Assembly (NCBI RefSeq): GCF_000014045.1
Contig: NC_008209.1
Span: 2,007,001-2,071,000 of the forward strand
Length of the DNA stretch: 64,000 bases
Source: Roseobacter denitrificans OCh 114
Lineage (GTDB): Bacteria > Pseudomonadota > Alphaproteobacteria > Rhodobacterales > Rhodobacteraceae
Direction of reading: 5' to 3'
Below, piece after piece: positions 26,079 through 35,315 of the stretch; position 1 is the first letter of the stretch; each line of letters begins with the position of its first letter. Under the pieces are notes generated by a model, which saw only the letters and a list, made by a program, of their open reading frames with translations, ran no database searches and had not been told where the DNA came from. The position numbers and the translations under genes were made by a program.

Positions 26079-27500
26079 TTACGCCGCAGACCCTCCGACT
26101 GTCAGGCCGCCGATCATCAGGGTCGGCTGGCCCACACCGACCGGCACCCACTGGCCCGCCTTGCCACAATTGCCCATGCCGGGATCAAGCGACATGTCGT
26201 TGCCTATGGCCCGGATGTGTTTCAATGCGGTTGCACCGTCCCCGATCAGGGTTGCGCCCTTTACCGGCGCGCCGACCTTGCCGTCTTGAACGCGGTAGGC
26301 CTCGGTGCAGGAGAAGACGAACTTTCCATTCGTGATATCCACCTGACCGCCGCCAAACCCCACAGCATAGATGCCATCCTTGAGGTCTGAGACGATATCA
26401 GCCGGCGCGGCATCCCCCCCCAGCATATAGGTATTGGTCATACGGGGCATCGGCGCATGGGCATAGCTTTCGCGGCGACCGTTGCCGGTGGGGGCAACAC
26501 CCATCAGGCGCGCGTTCTGGCGATCCTGCATATAGCCGACCAGAATGCCGTCTTCGATCAGGGTATTTTTGCCCGACGGCGTGCCTTCGTCATCCACGGT
26601 GATCGACCCGCGCCGATCCGGGATCGTGCCGTCATCCAGCACCGTAACGCCCTTGCTGGCGATTTGCTGACCCATCAATCCGGCAAAAGCCGATGACCCC
26701 TTGCGGTTGAAATCCCCCTCAAGCCCGTGACCGATGGCTTCATGCAGCAAGATACCCGGCCAGCCAGGGCCAAGCACCACATCCATCACACCCGCAGGCG
26801 CGGCGACGGCTTCAAGGTTGACGCAGGCCACCCGCAGGGCCTCTCGCGCCTTGGCCTGCCAATCCGCCGGATCGAGCAATCCGTCCAGCCCGACGCGCCC
26901 GCCACCGCCTGCTGACCCTGCCTCGCGCCGCCCGTTTTCCTCAACGATCACGGACACATTCACGCGCGTCATCGGCCGCACATCCCGGACAGAATAGCCA
27001 TCGGGGCGCAGGATTTCGATTTCCTGCAGGCTTGCGGCAACCGTGGCGGAGACCTGCACCACACGGGCATCAAGACCGCGCGCATAGGCATCGATTTCGC
27101 GCAGCGTTTCCACCTTTACCGGGAATTCGGCGCCGGCAATCGGATCTCGGTCCGTATAGAGCCGCTTGTTCGTCGCGGCGGGCGCATCCGCCCAGGTCCC
27201 GCCGCCATCACCGACCGCCAGTTGCGCGGTCTGCGCCGCCCGTTGTAACGCGGCCTCGGTCATCTCGGTGGAATGGGCATAGCCTGCGACCTCGCCGCGC
27301 ACGGCGCGCAGCCCGAATCCTTCGGAGGCGTCATAGCTTGCGGTCTTGAGGCGCCCATCGTCAAAAACCAGCGACTCAGAGCGGCGGCGTTCCAGAAAAA
27401 GCTCGCCATCATCCGCGCCATCCGTGGCCGTTTTGAGGACCCGCAGGGCGGCGTCCCGATCCAGAGCGTCCTCAAAAGGAGAAAAGGCATTTGCTGTCAT
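26079..27500 (-). CDS. tldD: TldD metalloprotease
   Basis: A 473-residue TldD/PmbA-family zinc protease. The metal motif HEAIGH is at residues 253-258, and GGDAAPADIVSDLKDGIYA with a Cys-containing SCTEAYRVQDGKV segment marks the C-terminal half. With TldE/PmbA it degrades unfolded peptides and matures some ribosomal peptides; no partner gene is in the window. GGAG lies six bases before the ATG. It is divergent from the cytochrome oxidase genes, sharing a 187-bp promoter interval. Confidence 0.95.
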   Translation of the reverse strand: MTANAFSPFEDALDRDAALRVLKTATDGADDGELFLERRRSESLVFDDGRLKTASYDASEGFGLRAVRGEVAGYAHSTEMTEAALQRAAQTAQLAVGDGGGTWADAPAATNKRLYTDRDPIAGAEFPVKVETLREIDAYARGLDARVVQVSATVAASLQEIEILRPDGYSVRDVRPMTRVNVSVIVEENGRREAGSAGGGGRVGLDGLLDPADWQAKAREALRVACVNLEAVAAPAGVMDVVLGPGWPGILLHEAIGHGLEGDFNRKGSSAFAGLMGQQIASKGVTVLDDGTIPDRRGSITVDDEGTPSGKNTLIEDGILVGYMQDRQNARLMGVAPTGNGRRESYAHAPMPRMTNTYMLGGDAAPADIVSDLKDGIYAVGFGGGQVDITNGKFVFSCTEAYRVQDGKVGAPVKGATLIGDGATALKHIRAIGNDMSLDPGMGNCGKAGQWVPVGVGQPTLMIGGLTVGGSAA

Positions 27501-27687
27501 GAAAGGCTCCGTCCGGGGTTGTGAATTGCAAGAACTGCGTCGGAAATTCGCAGCATGAAGTCTTTATCTTGTGTACAGAATATGATTGTAAGGATGAAGA
27601 TTACAACGGGCAGGACGGTGCGCACACCTTTACCCTGCCCACAATGCGCAACATGATCCCACGATCAGTTCAAGATCAGGACGGCAA

Positions 27688-28602
27688 ATGACACGACTAT
27701 TTTCAATGGCAGCACTGGCGGCTGCATCAACGGCGACGGCTGCTTGGGCACAAGAGGGCCTTGAGATCATCGGAACGCCTGTGGACGGCGCGGTTGGTTT
27801 TCAGCCCGCAGCGACAGAGCTTGCAACCGATCTGCAGTGGCTGGATGGGATGATTCTGGTGATCATCACGATCATTACGCTTTTCGTGACCGCCCTGCTG
27901 GCGTGGGTGGCCATCCGCTACAACGCCAAACGCAACCCTGAGGCGGCGAGTTTTACCCACCACACCCCGGTTGAGATCGCATGGACTGTCGTGCCGATCG
28001 TGATTCTTGTTTTCATCGGGGCGTTTTCGCTGCCGATCCTGTTCAAACAACAGGAAATCCCCGAGGCTGACCTGACGATCAAGGTGACCGGCTACCAGTG
28101 GTACTGGGGCTATGAGTATGTCGACGAAGGGTTCGAATTCGAAAGCTACATGCTGGGCTCGCCCGCGACGCTTGACGAAAACGCCCGTCCTGACGATGCA
28201 AATGTGACACCCTTCGTGCTGGATGAGCATATGGAAGCCAAACTCATCGACGCGGGATACAGCCGTGATGAGTTCCTGTTGGCGACAGATACGTCCGTTG
28301 TCGTGCCCGTCGGTGCAACCGTCGTTATGCAGGTCACCGCGGCGGATGTGATCCACGCATGGACCATCCCGTCCTTTGGCGTAAAGCAGGACGCGGTGCC
28401 CGGTCGTCTGGCGGAGCTCTGGTTCAACGCGGAGCGTGAAGGCATCTATTTCGGCCAGTGTTCCGAACTGTGCGGTTTCTACCATGCCTATATGCCGATC
28501 ACGGTCAAAGTCGTATCTGAAGAGGCATATGCCGAATGGCTTGCGGACGCGCGCGAGGAATATGCCGGTATCCCACGCGACCGGGTCCTGGCGTCCAACT
28601 GA
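27688..28602 (+). CDS. ctaC: cytochrome c oxidase subunit II
   Basis: A 304-residue subunit of aa3-type cytochrome c oxidase that accepts electrons from cytochrome c through the CuA centre. A signal peptide (about residues 1-21) is followed by two membrane helices (near 50-75 and 95-118) and a periplasmic cupredoxin domain. The CuA ligands lie in [15 protein letters not shown]; the aromatic electron-entry patch is [13 protein letters not shown] lies upstream of the ATG. It heads the ctaC-ctaB-small peptide-ctaG-ctaE run; the subunit I gene is not in the window, as is usual in Rhodobacterales. Confidence 0.97.
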   Translation: MTRLFSMAALAAASTATAAWAQEGLEIIGTPVDGAVGFQPAATELATDLQWLDGMILVIITIITLFVTALLAWVAIRYNAKRNPEAASFTHHTPVEIAWTVVPIVILVFIGAFSLPILFKQQEIPEADLTIKVTGYQWYWGYEYVDEGFEFESYMLGSPATLDENARPDDANVTPFVLDEHMEAKLIDAGYSRDEFLLATDTSVVVPVGATVVMQVTAADVIHAWTIPSFGVKQDAVPGRLAELWFNAEREGIYFGQCSELCGFYHAYMPITVKVVSEEAYAEWLADAREEYAGIPRDRVLASN

Positions 28603-28663
28603 TGCACGTGGGGTGGGGTTCGCAGATGCTTCCCTTTGGCTTTGGAGACCGTGAGGCGCGCAA

Positions 28664-29608
28664 ATGGCTGACGTAGGATATACATCTTCCCCGGCGGCGA
28701 AGGAATATGAAGCGCAGCTTGGCGACTATTTCGCGTTGCTCAAGCCGCGCGTCATGTCGCTGGTGGTCTTCACTGCGCTTGTCGGCTTGCAGGCCGCGCC
28801 TGTGTCTGTGCACCCTGTCATCGGCTTTGCATCAATCCTGTTTGTGGCCATCGGTGCAGGGGCGTCCGGCGCGCTGAATATGTGGTGGGATGCGGATATT
28901 GACGCTGTGATGCGCCGCACGGCCAACCGCCCGATCCCTGCTGGCCGCGTCCAGCCGGGCGAAGCGCTGAACCTTGGCGCTGCCTTGTCGGGCCTTTCGA
29001 TCATGATGCTGGCGCTGACGGCCAATTTTCTGGCGGCGGGGCTGCTGGCCTTCACGATATTCTTTTACGCGGTGATCTATTCCATGTGGCTGAAACGCTG
29101 GACACCTCAGAACATAGTGATCGGTGGTGCCGCGGGGGCCTTTCCGCCGGTCATCGGCTGGGTCATCGCCACGGGGAGCCTGTCGATTGAGGCGTGGTTG
29201 ATGTTTGCGCTGATCTTCATGTGGACGCCGCCGCATTTCTGGGCGCTGGCGCTGTTCATGAAGTCTGATTACGACGACGCCGGTGTCCCGATGCTGACGG
29301 TGACCCATGGGCGCAAGAAAACCCGCGCGCATATCATCGCCTATACCGTGCTGCTTGCCGTGCTTGCGGTCGGGACGGGCTTCAGCGCGATCGGCGGGCC
29401 GGTCTATCTTGCGGCGGCGCTGGTTCTGAATGCACTGTTCCTCAAGGGCGCAATCGACATCTGGCGGCGCGATGAAGACACTGCCATCGCGGATGAATAC
29501 CGGGTTGAGAAAAAGTTCTTCCGGCTGTCGCTGTGGTACTTGTTCGCGCATTTCGGGGCCATCCTGCTGGAATCGGCGCTGCGCCCCTTTGGTTTGGGAG
29601 GCTGGTAA
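28664..29608 (+). CDS. ctaB: protoheme IX farnesyltransferase (heme O synthase)
   Basis: A 314-residue UbiA-family inner-membrane enzyme that adds a farnesyl group to heme B to make heme O, the precursor of heme A for the oxidase. It has about nine hydrophobic helices and both Asp-rich loops: NMWWDADIDAVMRRT near residue 72 and DYDDAGVPML near 204. GAGG lies seven bases before the ATG. The gene sits between subunit II and the assembly genes and is followed after three bases by a small membrane peptide gene. Confidence 0.96.
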   Translation: MADVGYTSSPAAKEYEAQLGDYFALLKPRVMSLVVFTALVGLQAAPVSVHPVIGFASILFVAIGAGASGALNMWWDADIDAVMRRTANRPIPAGRVQPGEALNLGAALSGLSIMMLALTANFLAAGLLAFTIFFYAVIYSMWLKRWTPQNIVIGGAAGAFPPVIGWVIATGSLSIEAWLMFALIFMWTPPHFWALALFMKSDYDDAGVPMLTVTHGRKKTRAHIIAYTVLLAVLAVGTGFSAIGGPVYLAAALVLNALFLKGAIDIWRRDEDTAIADEYRVEKKFFRLSLWYLFAHFGAILLESALRPFGLGGW

Positions 29609-29611
29609 AAC

Positions 29612-29776
29612 ATGGCCATTCGCGCTGAACATGAAATCCATTCGCGCCGCAAAGGGCGCAATGTGGGCGTCGGCCTGATGCTGGCCGGATTTGTCGTGCT
29701 TGTTCTGGCAATCACCTTTGCCAAGGTCACGAGCGATGATTTTGTTGTGCCAGATGCATCGGAGGTATCTAACTGA
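29612..29776 (+). CDS. 54-residue single-helix membrane peptide of the oxidase operon
   Basis: A short gene encoding 54 residues. A basic cytoplasmic N-terminus (HSRRKGRN) precedes one hydrophobic helix (about residues 18-37, VGVGLMLAGFVVLVLAITF), and an acidic tail follows (SDDFVVPDASEVSN). It starts three bases after the ctaB stop, and its TGA shares its last base with the ctaG ATG (TGATG), so the three are translationally coupled. The position matches that of small oxidase assembly proteins called CoxF-like in some alphaproteobacteria, but the name is a guess. Codon pattern and exact packing argue that it is real. Confidence 0.8.
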   Translation: MAIRAEHEIHSRRKGRNVGVGLMLAGFVVLVLAITFAKVTSDDFVVPDASEVSN

Positions 29777-30360
29777 TGGCCCTGAGAGGACCCGCAAAAA
29801 CCGTAGCGCAAACCGTCAGCGTCGTGATTTTCATGGGCGCGCTGGCTTGGGCGTCGGTGCCGCTTTATGACTGGTTTTGCCGGGTGACCGGTTTCGGGGG
29901 CGTGACGGGTGTGTCCGATGTCGCGCCCGAGGATATCCTCGATCAAACCATCACCATTCGGTTTGACGGGTCGCTGAACAACCATATGCCGTGGGAATTC
30001 AAACCTGTCGTGCGCGAGATGGACGTGCGCATCGGCGAATCCGGTCTGGCATTCTATGAGGCGTATAATCCGACCGACAGGCCCGTCGCCGGCTCGGCAA
30101 GCTACAATGTGACCCCCTATCAGGCCGGTGGGTTTTTCAACAAGATCCAGTGCTTCTGCTTTGAAGAGCAGGTTCTGCAACCCGGGGAGCGGGTGCAGAT
30201 GCCCGTGACCTTCTATGTCGATCCGGAAATCGTGGACGACCGGGATGGCAAGCATGTCCACACGATCACGCTGTCATACACATTTTACGAAATCGACCTG
30301 CCCGAAGAATATGCCGACGCGCAGGACATCGAAGAAAATTCAGACACAAGTCTGAACTGA
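29776..30360 (+). CDS. ctaG: cytochrome c oxidase copper-delivery protein CtaG/Cox11
   Basis: A 194-residue protein with one N-terminal membrane helix (about residues 12-31) and a periplasmic immunoglobulin-like domain. It brings copper to the CuB site of subunit I. The copper-binding pair is Cys126 and Cys128 in QCFCFEEQ, with a further Cys35 just after the helix ([11 protein letters not shown]), all as in Cox11. Overlaps the small peptide gene by one base and ends 25 bp before subunit III. Confidence 0.96.
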   Translation: MALRGPAKTVAQTVSVVIFMGALAWASVPLYDWFCRVTGFGGVTGVSDVAPEDILDQTITIRFDGSLNNHMPWEFKPVVREMDVRIGESGLAFYEAYNPTDRPVAGSASYNVTPYQAGGFFNKIQCFCFEEQVLQPGERVQMPVTFYVDPEIVDDRDGKHVHTITLSYTFYEIDLPEEYADAQDIEENSDTSLN

Positions 30361-30385
30361 CCAACATAAGGTAAGGGACGAAACC

Positions 30386-31207
30386 ATGGCGCATGAAAAG
30401 AACCATGACTATCACATTTTAAACCCCTCGATCTGGCCGCTGCTTGGCTCTGTCGGGGCATTTTTCATGCTCTTTGGCGCTGTGCTGTGGATGCAGGGGC
30501 AGTTTCCGTGGATGTTCCTGATGGGCTTTGTCGCCGTGCTCTACGTGATGTTCGGGTGGTGGTCCGAGGTGGTCGCGGAAAGCAAAATGGGGGATCACAC
30601 GCCGGTCGTGCGGATCGGGCTGCGGTATGGCTTCATCCTCTTCATCATGTCCGAGGTGATGTTCTTTGCCGCGTGGTTCTGGTCGTTCTTCAAACACGCC
30701 ATCTACCCGATGAGCGGATATGCAGGCACCGAATATGTTCAGCCGGAAATCTACCATGTGGATGCGTTCCACCTGCCGCTGATCAACACGCTGGTCCTGC
30801 TTTTGTCGGGCTGTGCGGTCACATGGGCGCACCACGCGCTGGTGCATGAGAACAACCGCCGCGATTTGATCTGGGGTCTTGCGATCTCGATCATCCTCGG
30901 GGTTTTGTTCACCTTCCTGCAGGCCTACGAATACTCTTACCTGCTCTACAAGGGCTGGGAGTTTGGCGGCGACAAGTTCTTCTCGAACTTCTTCATGGCC
31001 ACCGGCTTCCACGGGCTGCATGTCATCATCGGCACGATTTTCCTGACCGTCTGTCTGGTGCGTGCCATCAAGGGGCATTTCACCCCCGAGAAACATGTCG
31101 GCTTTGAGGCGGCGGCCTGGTACTGGCACTTTGTTGACGTGGTCTGGTTGTTCCTCTTCTTCGCCGTCTACATCTACGGGGTCAGCGTGATGCCCGGCGC
31201 GCACTAG
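30386..31207 (+). CDS. ctaE: cytochrome c oxidase subunit III
   Basis: A 273-residue inner-membrane protein with seven hydrophobic helices, the core subunit that stabilises the aa3 oxidase. Typical segments are [16 protein letters not shown] at the N-terminus, [20 protein letters not shown] with the conserved Glu, [25 protein letters not shown] and [16 protein letters not shown] at the C-terminus. AAGGGACG lies eight bases before the ATG. A hairpin follows 24 bases after the stop. Confidence 0.97.
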   Translation: MAHEKNHDYHILNPSIWPLLGSVGAFFMLFGAVLWMQGQFPWMFLMGFVAVLYVMFGWWSEVVAESKMGDHTPVVRIGLRYGFILFIMSEVMFFAAWFWSFFKHAIYPMSGYAGTEYVQPEIYHVDAFHLPLINTLVLLLSGCAVTWAHHALVHENNRRDLIWGLAISIILGVLFTFLQAYEYSYLLYKGWEFGGDKFFSNFFMATGFHGLHVIIGTIFLTVCLVRAIKGHFTPEKHVGFEAAAWYWHFVDVVWLFLFFAVYIYGVSVMPGAH

Positions 31208-31230
31208 GCGTTCCTTCAGGGTTTGAAATC

Positions 31231-31260
31231 AAAGCGCGCGTTTTTTCGCGCGCTTTTCTT
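31231..31260 (+). terminator. hairpin terminator after subunit III
   Basis: A perfect 10-bp stem (31231-31240 with 31247-31256) and a loop of six T. The 3' arm ends CTTT and runs into TCTTT, giving a broken T-tract. It lies between ctaE and the SURF1 gene, whose ATG is at 31279, so it may reduce read-through into SURF1 and thrC. The short tail makes complete termination uncertain. Confidence 0.65.
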
Positions 31261-31278
31261 TGGGAAAGGCAGCACCGA

Positions 31279-31959
31279 ATGGGCCGGTTGGTGTTTCTGG
31301 TGGTTATAGGGCTGGGCGGGGCGGCAATCCTGATCAGCCTTGGCGTTTGGCAAGTGCAGCGTCTGGCGTGGAAAGAAGGCGTGATCGCTCAAATCAACAG
31401 CCGCATTGCGGCCGAACCGGTGGCGCTGCCGATGCAGTTGGACCCGACACGCGACGCCTATCTGCCCGTGCGGGTGACGGGCACGTTGCGCGCGGATTAT
31501 ATCAGGGTGCTTGTGTCCAAAAAGGACGTCGGTGCGGGCTACCGGATCATCCGACCACTGTTGCACCCCGACGGTGACATCCTGATCGACCTCGGCTTTG
31601 TGACGACCGAAAACGCCGCCGGTCTCAAGTTCGAGGAAGGCCCGCCGCTGAACATCGTGGGCAACCTGCAATGGCCGCAGGAAGTCGACGGATTTACCCC
31701 GGAACCTGATCTTGCGCGCAATATCTGGTTTGCCCGCGACGTTGATGCCATGGCGGCAGCGCTCGGGACGCGGCCGATCCTCGTGGTGCGCCGGGATGCG
31801 CCGCAACTCGGGGGGCCTTTGTCGCCAATGCCTGTGGACACGCGCGCGATTCCGAACGATCACTTGCAATATGCGGTAACGTGGTTTTCCCTTGCGGCAA
31901 TCTGGTCCCTGATGACTTTCTTCTTTCTCCGCCGGAAATCCGGCGCAATCAAAAGCTGA
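31279..31959 (+). CDS. SURF1-family cytochrome oxidase assembly protein
   Basis: A 226-residue SURF1/Shy1 protein that assists heme A insertion into subunit I. It has an N-terminal membrane helix (residues 3-24, followed by LGVWQVQRLAWKEG, the SURF1 signature), a periplasmic domain, and a C-terminal helix starting NDHLQYAVTWFSLAAIW, another family signature, with a basic end (RRKSG). AAAGG lies nine bases before the ATG. thrC begins five bases after its stop, so they are co-transcribed. Confidence 0.93.
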   Translation: MGRLVFLVVIGLGGAAILISLGVWQVQRLAWKEGVIAQINSRIAAEPVALPMQLDPTRDAYLPVRVTGTLRADYIRVLVSKKDVGAGYRIIRPLLHPDGDILIDLGFVTTENAAGLKFEEGPPLNIVGNLQWPQEVDGFTPEPDLARNIWFARDVDAMAAALGTRPILVVRRDAPQLGGPLSPMPVDTRAIPNDHLQYAVTWFSLAAIWSLMTFFFLRRKSGAIKS

Positions 31960-31964
31960 ACGAT

Positions 31965-33347
31965 ATGCAGTATATCTCGACCCGTGGCACGGCCCCTGTG
32001 CTGAATTTCGAAGAGGCGATGTTGAGCGGCCTTGCCCGTGACGGCGGCCTCTATGTGCCCCAGACGATCCCGCAGCTGTCGGCCGAAGCCATCAGCGCGA
32101 TGGAGGGTCAGCCTTATGAGGAGATCGCCTACAGGGTGATGCGCCCCTTTGTCGGGGAGGTGTTCACGGACACGGAGTTCCGCGAGATCATCGCGCGCGC
32201 TTATGCGGTCTTTGGCCATGATGCACGCGCGCCCTTGAAACAGCTGGATCAGGGTCATTTCCTGCTGGAGCTGTTTCACGGGCCGACGCTGGCCTTCAAG
32301 GATTTTGCGATGCAGTTGATCGGTCAGATGTTCCAGACCGCATTGGGGCGCAAGAACGAACGCGTGACGATTGTGGGGGCCACATCCGGTGACACCGGCT
32401 CCGCTGCAATCGAGGCCTTCCGGGGTCTGAGCAACGTGGATGTGTTCATCATGTATCCCCATGGCCGCATTTCAGAGGTCCAGCGCCGCCAGATGACTAC
32501 ACCGGGCGAAAGCAATGTGCATGCGCTCGCCGTGGATGGTGATTTTGACGACTGTCAGGCGCGTCTGAAGGACATGTTCAATGATTTCGAATTCCGCGAT
32601 ACCGTGCGCCTTGCCGGGGTGAATTCGATCAACTGGGGCCGGGTGCTTGCGCAGGTGGTCTATTACTTTTCAGCCGCCGTTGCGCTTGGCGCGCCGCACC
32701 GCCAGATCAGCTTTACCGTGCCCACCGGAAATTTCGGGGACGTCTTTGCCGGCTATATCGCCAAGCGGATGGGCTTGCCGATTGACAAGCTGGTGGTGGC
32801 CACCAATCAGAACGATATTCTGCACCGGTGCTTGAGCGGGCAGGGCTATCACAAGGGCGAAACCGTGCCCTCGATCAGCCCGTCGATGGACATTCAGGTC
32901 AGTTCAAACTTTGAACGCGCGCTCTTTGACGCCTATGACCGTGAGGCACCCGCCATCGTCCAGCTGATGGATGAGTTGAAGGCCGGCGGCTTTGACGTCA
33001 GCCAGGGAGCGATGCAGGTCCTGCAATCGCATTATGCGTCCGGTCGCGCCTCCGAAGAGGAAACGTCGGCGACCATCACGCGCGCGCTGAAACACAGCGG
33101 AGAGTTGCTGTGCCCGCATTCTGCCATTGGCGTCAAGGTCGCCGAAGAGCAGCGCGTAATCGGCACGCCCATGGTCACGCTGGCAACCGCCCATCCGGCC
33201 AAATTCCCCGCAGCCGTCGAGGCGGCATCCGGCGTACACCCGCCCTTGCCTGCGCGCATGGCGGACCTGTATGACCGCACCGAAAGGGTGACTCGCGTGC
33301 CAAACGATCTGGCCGCCCTCAAAGACCACATAAAAGGGCACATCTGA
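31965..33347 (+). CDS. thrC: threonine synthase
   Basis: A 460-residue PLP enzyme converting O-phosphohomoserine to threonine. The PLP lysine is Lys112 in GPTLAFKDFAMQ; VGATSGDTGSAAIEA binds the phosphate and PTGNFGDVFAGYIAK lies near residue 247. Length and the N-terminal MQYISTRG block match the long bacterial/fungal type. The ATG at 31965 is chosen because the in-frame extension upstream lies inside SURF1; the binding site is weak, which suggests translational coupling. The peptidase gene follows after two bases. Confidence 0.96.
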   Translation: MQYISTRGTAPVLNFEEAMLSGLARDGGLYVPQTIPQLSAEAISAMEGQPYEEIAYRVMRPFVGEVFTDTEFREIIARAYAVFGHDARAPLKQLDQGHFLLELFHGPTLAFKDFAMQLIGQMFQTALGRKNERVTIVGATSGDTGSAAIEAFRGLSNVDVFIMYPHGRISEVQRRQMTTPGESNVHALAVDGDFDDCQARLKDMFNDFEFRDTVRLAGVNSINWGRVLAQVVYYFSAAVALGAPHRQISFTVPTGNFGDVFAGYIAKRMGLPIDKLVVATNQNDILHRCLSGQGYHKGETVPSISPSMDIQVSSNFERALFDAYDREAPAIVQLMDELKAGGFDVSQGAMQVLQSHYASGRASEEETSATITRALKHSGELLCPHSAIGVKVAEEQRVIGTPMVTLATAHPAKFPAAVEAASGVHPPLPARMADLYDRTERVTRVPNDLAALKDHIKGHI

Positions 33348-33349
33348 GC

Positions 33350-34612
33350 GTGACATTGAACCAACACCGCCTGCCGAATGGCTTTCGCATTGTAACGGAA
33401 CATATGCCGGGGCTTGCCTCTGCCTCGATCGGCGTCTGGGTCACGGCGGGGGCACGTCATGAAACGCCGCAACAAAACGGCATCGCCCATTTTCTGGAAC
33501 ATATGGCGTTCAAGGGTACGACGCAGCGCACAGCCTTGCAGATCGCGGAAAGCATCGAGGATGTGGGCGGCTACATCAACGCCTATACCAGCCGGGAGGT
33601 GACGGCCTATTACGCGCGGGTGTTGCAAAACGATGTCCCGCTGGCACTGGATGTGATTGCGGATATTCTGCTCAATCCCACGCTGGAAGAGGCCGAGATC
33701 GAAGTCGAGCGTGGTGTTATCCTGCAGGAAATCGGCCAGTCGCTGGACACGCCGGACGATGTGATTTTCGACTGGCTTCAGGAAGAAGCCTATCCAAACC
33801 ACCCCATGGGGCGCACCATTCTGGGACCGAGCGAGCGGGTATCGCAGTTTTCAAGGAATGATCTGCAGCAGTTCATCGCTCAGCACTACGGACCCGAACA
33901 GATGATCCTGTCGGCGGCTGGCGCTGTGGATCACGATGAGATCGTGCGCCTCGCGGAGCAGCTTTTCGGCAGCATGCAGGCCAAACCGATGTTTGATGTG
34001 GATGCCGCGCAGTTTCTGGGCGGTGAGCGTCGCCAGAGCAAAGCGCTCGAGCAGGCGCATTTTGCGCTGGCCTTTGAAAGCCCCGGCTACCGGGATGATT
34101 GCATCTATACGGCGCAGATTTACGCCTCTGCACTGGGGGGCGGCATGTCGAGCCGCCTGTTTCAGGAAATCCGCGAAAACCGTGGCCTGTGCTATTCGAT
34201 CTTTGCACAAGCCGGGGCCTATGCCGACACCGGTATGACGACGATCTATGCCGGAACCAGTGCCGAGCAGTTGGGTCAACTGGCGGAGATCACAATCGAC
34301 GAGATAAAACGCGCCGTGGATGACATGTCTCCCGCCGAAGTGGCCCGTGCGCGCGCGCAGATGAAAGCGGGTCTGCTGATGGGGCTGGAAAGCCCCTCCA
34401 ACCGCGCAGAACGGCTGGCGCGTCTGGTGCAGATCTGGGACCGGGTGCCGCCACTGGATGAAACAGTGGCGATGATCGACGCGGTGACCACCGGGGACGT
34501 GCGTGAATTTGCCCAAAGAATTGCGCAAAGTGCACCGGCGGCCCTCGCGCTTTACGGGCCGGTTGACGGCGCGCCGACGCTGGCGGCTCTGCAGGAGCGC
34601 CGTGCAGCGTGA
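33350..34612 (+). CDS. M16-family zinc peptidase (processing peptidase-like)
   Basis: A 420-residue M16 peptidase resembling mitochondrial processing peptidase beta. The inverted zinc motif HFLEH appears near residue 48 with the downstream Glu in EIEVERGVILQEI; the C-terminal half has GGGMSSRLFQEIRENRGLCYSI, the substrate-gripping glycine loop region. It starts with GTG two bases after the thrC stop. No signal peptide, so probably cytoplasmic. Overlaps the next gene by four bases (GTGA). The natural substrate is unknown. Confidence 0.93.
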   Translation: MTLNQHRLPNGFRIVTEHMPGLASASIGVWVTAGARHETPQQNGIAHFLEHMAFKGTTQRTALQIAESIEDVGGYINAYTSREVTAYYARVLQNDVPLALDVIADILLNPTLEEAEIEVERGVILQEIGQSLDTPDDVIFDWLQEEAYPNHPMGRTILGPSERVSQFSRNDLQQFIAQHYGPEQMILSAAGAVDHDEIVRLAEQLFGSMQAKPMFDVDAAQFLGGERRQSKALEQAHFALAFESPGYRDDCIYTAQIYASALGGGMSSRLFQEIRENRGLCYSIFAQAGAYADTGMTTIYAGTSAEQLGQLAEITIDEIKRAVDDMSPAEVARARAQMKAGLLMGLESPSNRAERLARLVQIWDRVPPLDETVAMIDAVTTGDVREFAQRIAQSAPAALALYGPVDGAPTLAALQERRAA

Positions 34613-35196
34613 TACTTCGCGGTCGTCGCAAACTCAGGATCGAGACGGAGCGGATGACATTGCGCCCGCCGGTCCATTCGGATTTCCGCGCGTGGTCGCA
34701 CCTGCGTGCGCAAAGCATGGATTACCTCACCCCGTGGGAGCCGAACTGGGCCGATGATCACCTGAGCCGCAAGGCCTTTACCAACCGCGTCTACTGGGCG
34801 CAGCGGTCGGTCACGGGGGGCTCCGCCTTGCCGCTCTTCCTGATCCGCAGGCAGGATGAGCAACTGCTGGGCGCGATCACGCTTGATAATATCCGACGTG
34901 GCCCGGCACAGGCCGGCACCTTGGGCTATTGGACGGGCGAGCCCTTTGCCCGGCAGGGATTCATGCGCGAAGCGATCACGGCGCTGGTGCATTATGCCTT
35001 TACGCGCCTTGACCTCAGCCGGATCGAAGCCGCCTGCCTGCCTGAAAACAAGGCGTCGCGCGGGCTCTTGGAAACCTCGGGGTTCAAATACGAGGGCGTT
35101 GCTCAAAGCTATCTGCAAATCGACGGCCGCTGGCGCACCCATGTGCTTTATGCGGCGCTGCGCTCTGACCGGCGGGGCAAGACCAACGTGTCGTGA
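34609..35196 (+). CDS. GNAT acetyltransferase (RimJ/RimL type)
   Basis: A 195-residue acetyl-CoA transferase. It opens with LRIETERMTLRPPVHSDF, as in ribosomal-protein N-acetyltransferases, and contains LGYWTGEPFARQGFMREAITALVHYAF (the acetyl-CoA loop around residues 105-131) and ENKASRGLLETSGFKYEGV. The GTG start at 34609 overlaps the peptidase stop. RimJ-like enzymes modify the S5 protein N-terminus, but many relatives act on small molecules or antibiotics, so the substrate is open. Last gene of the ctaC-to-rimJ run; about 120 bp of non-coding sequence follow. Confidence 0.88.
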   Translation: MILRGRRKLRIETERMTLRPPVHSDFRAWSHLRAQSMDYLTPWEPNWADDHLSRKAFTNRVYWAQRSVTGGSALPLFLIRRQDEQLLGAITLDNIRRGPAQAGTLGYWTGEPFARQGFMREAITALVHYAFTRLDLSRIEAACLPENKASRGLLETSGFKYEGVAQSYLQIDGRWRTHVLYAALRSDRRGKTNVS

Positions 35197-35315
35197 ACGC
35201 GACATCTGCCCGCCATTTGAGCGGATCACTGTCAAACATCGCGAATTTCTGCGCCCCACGGTCTGGAATTTCACGGCACTGTGCTAGTCTTTAGGCCTAG
35301 CGGAGGGGATATGAC

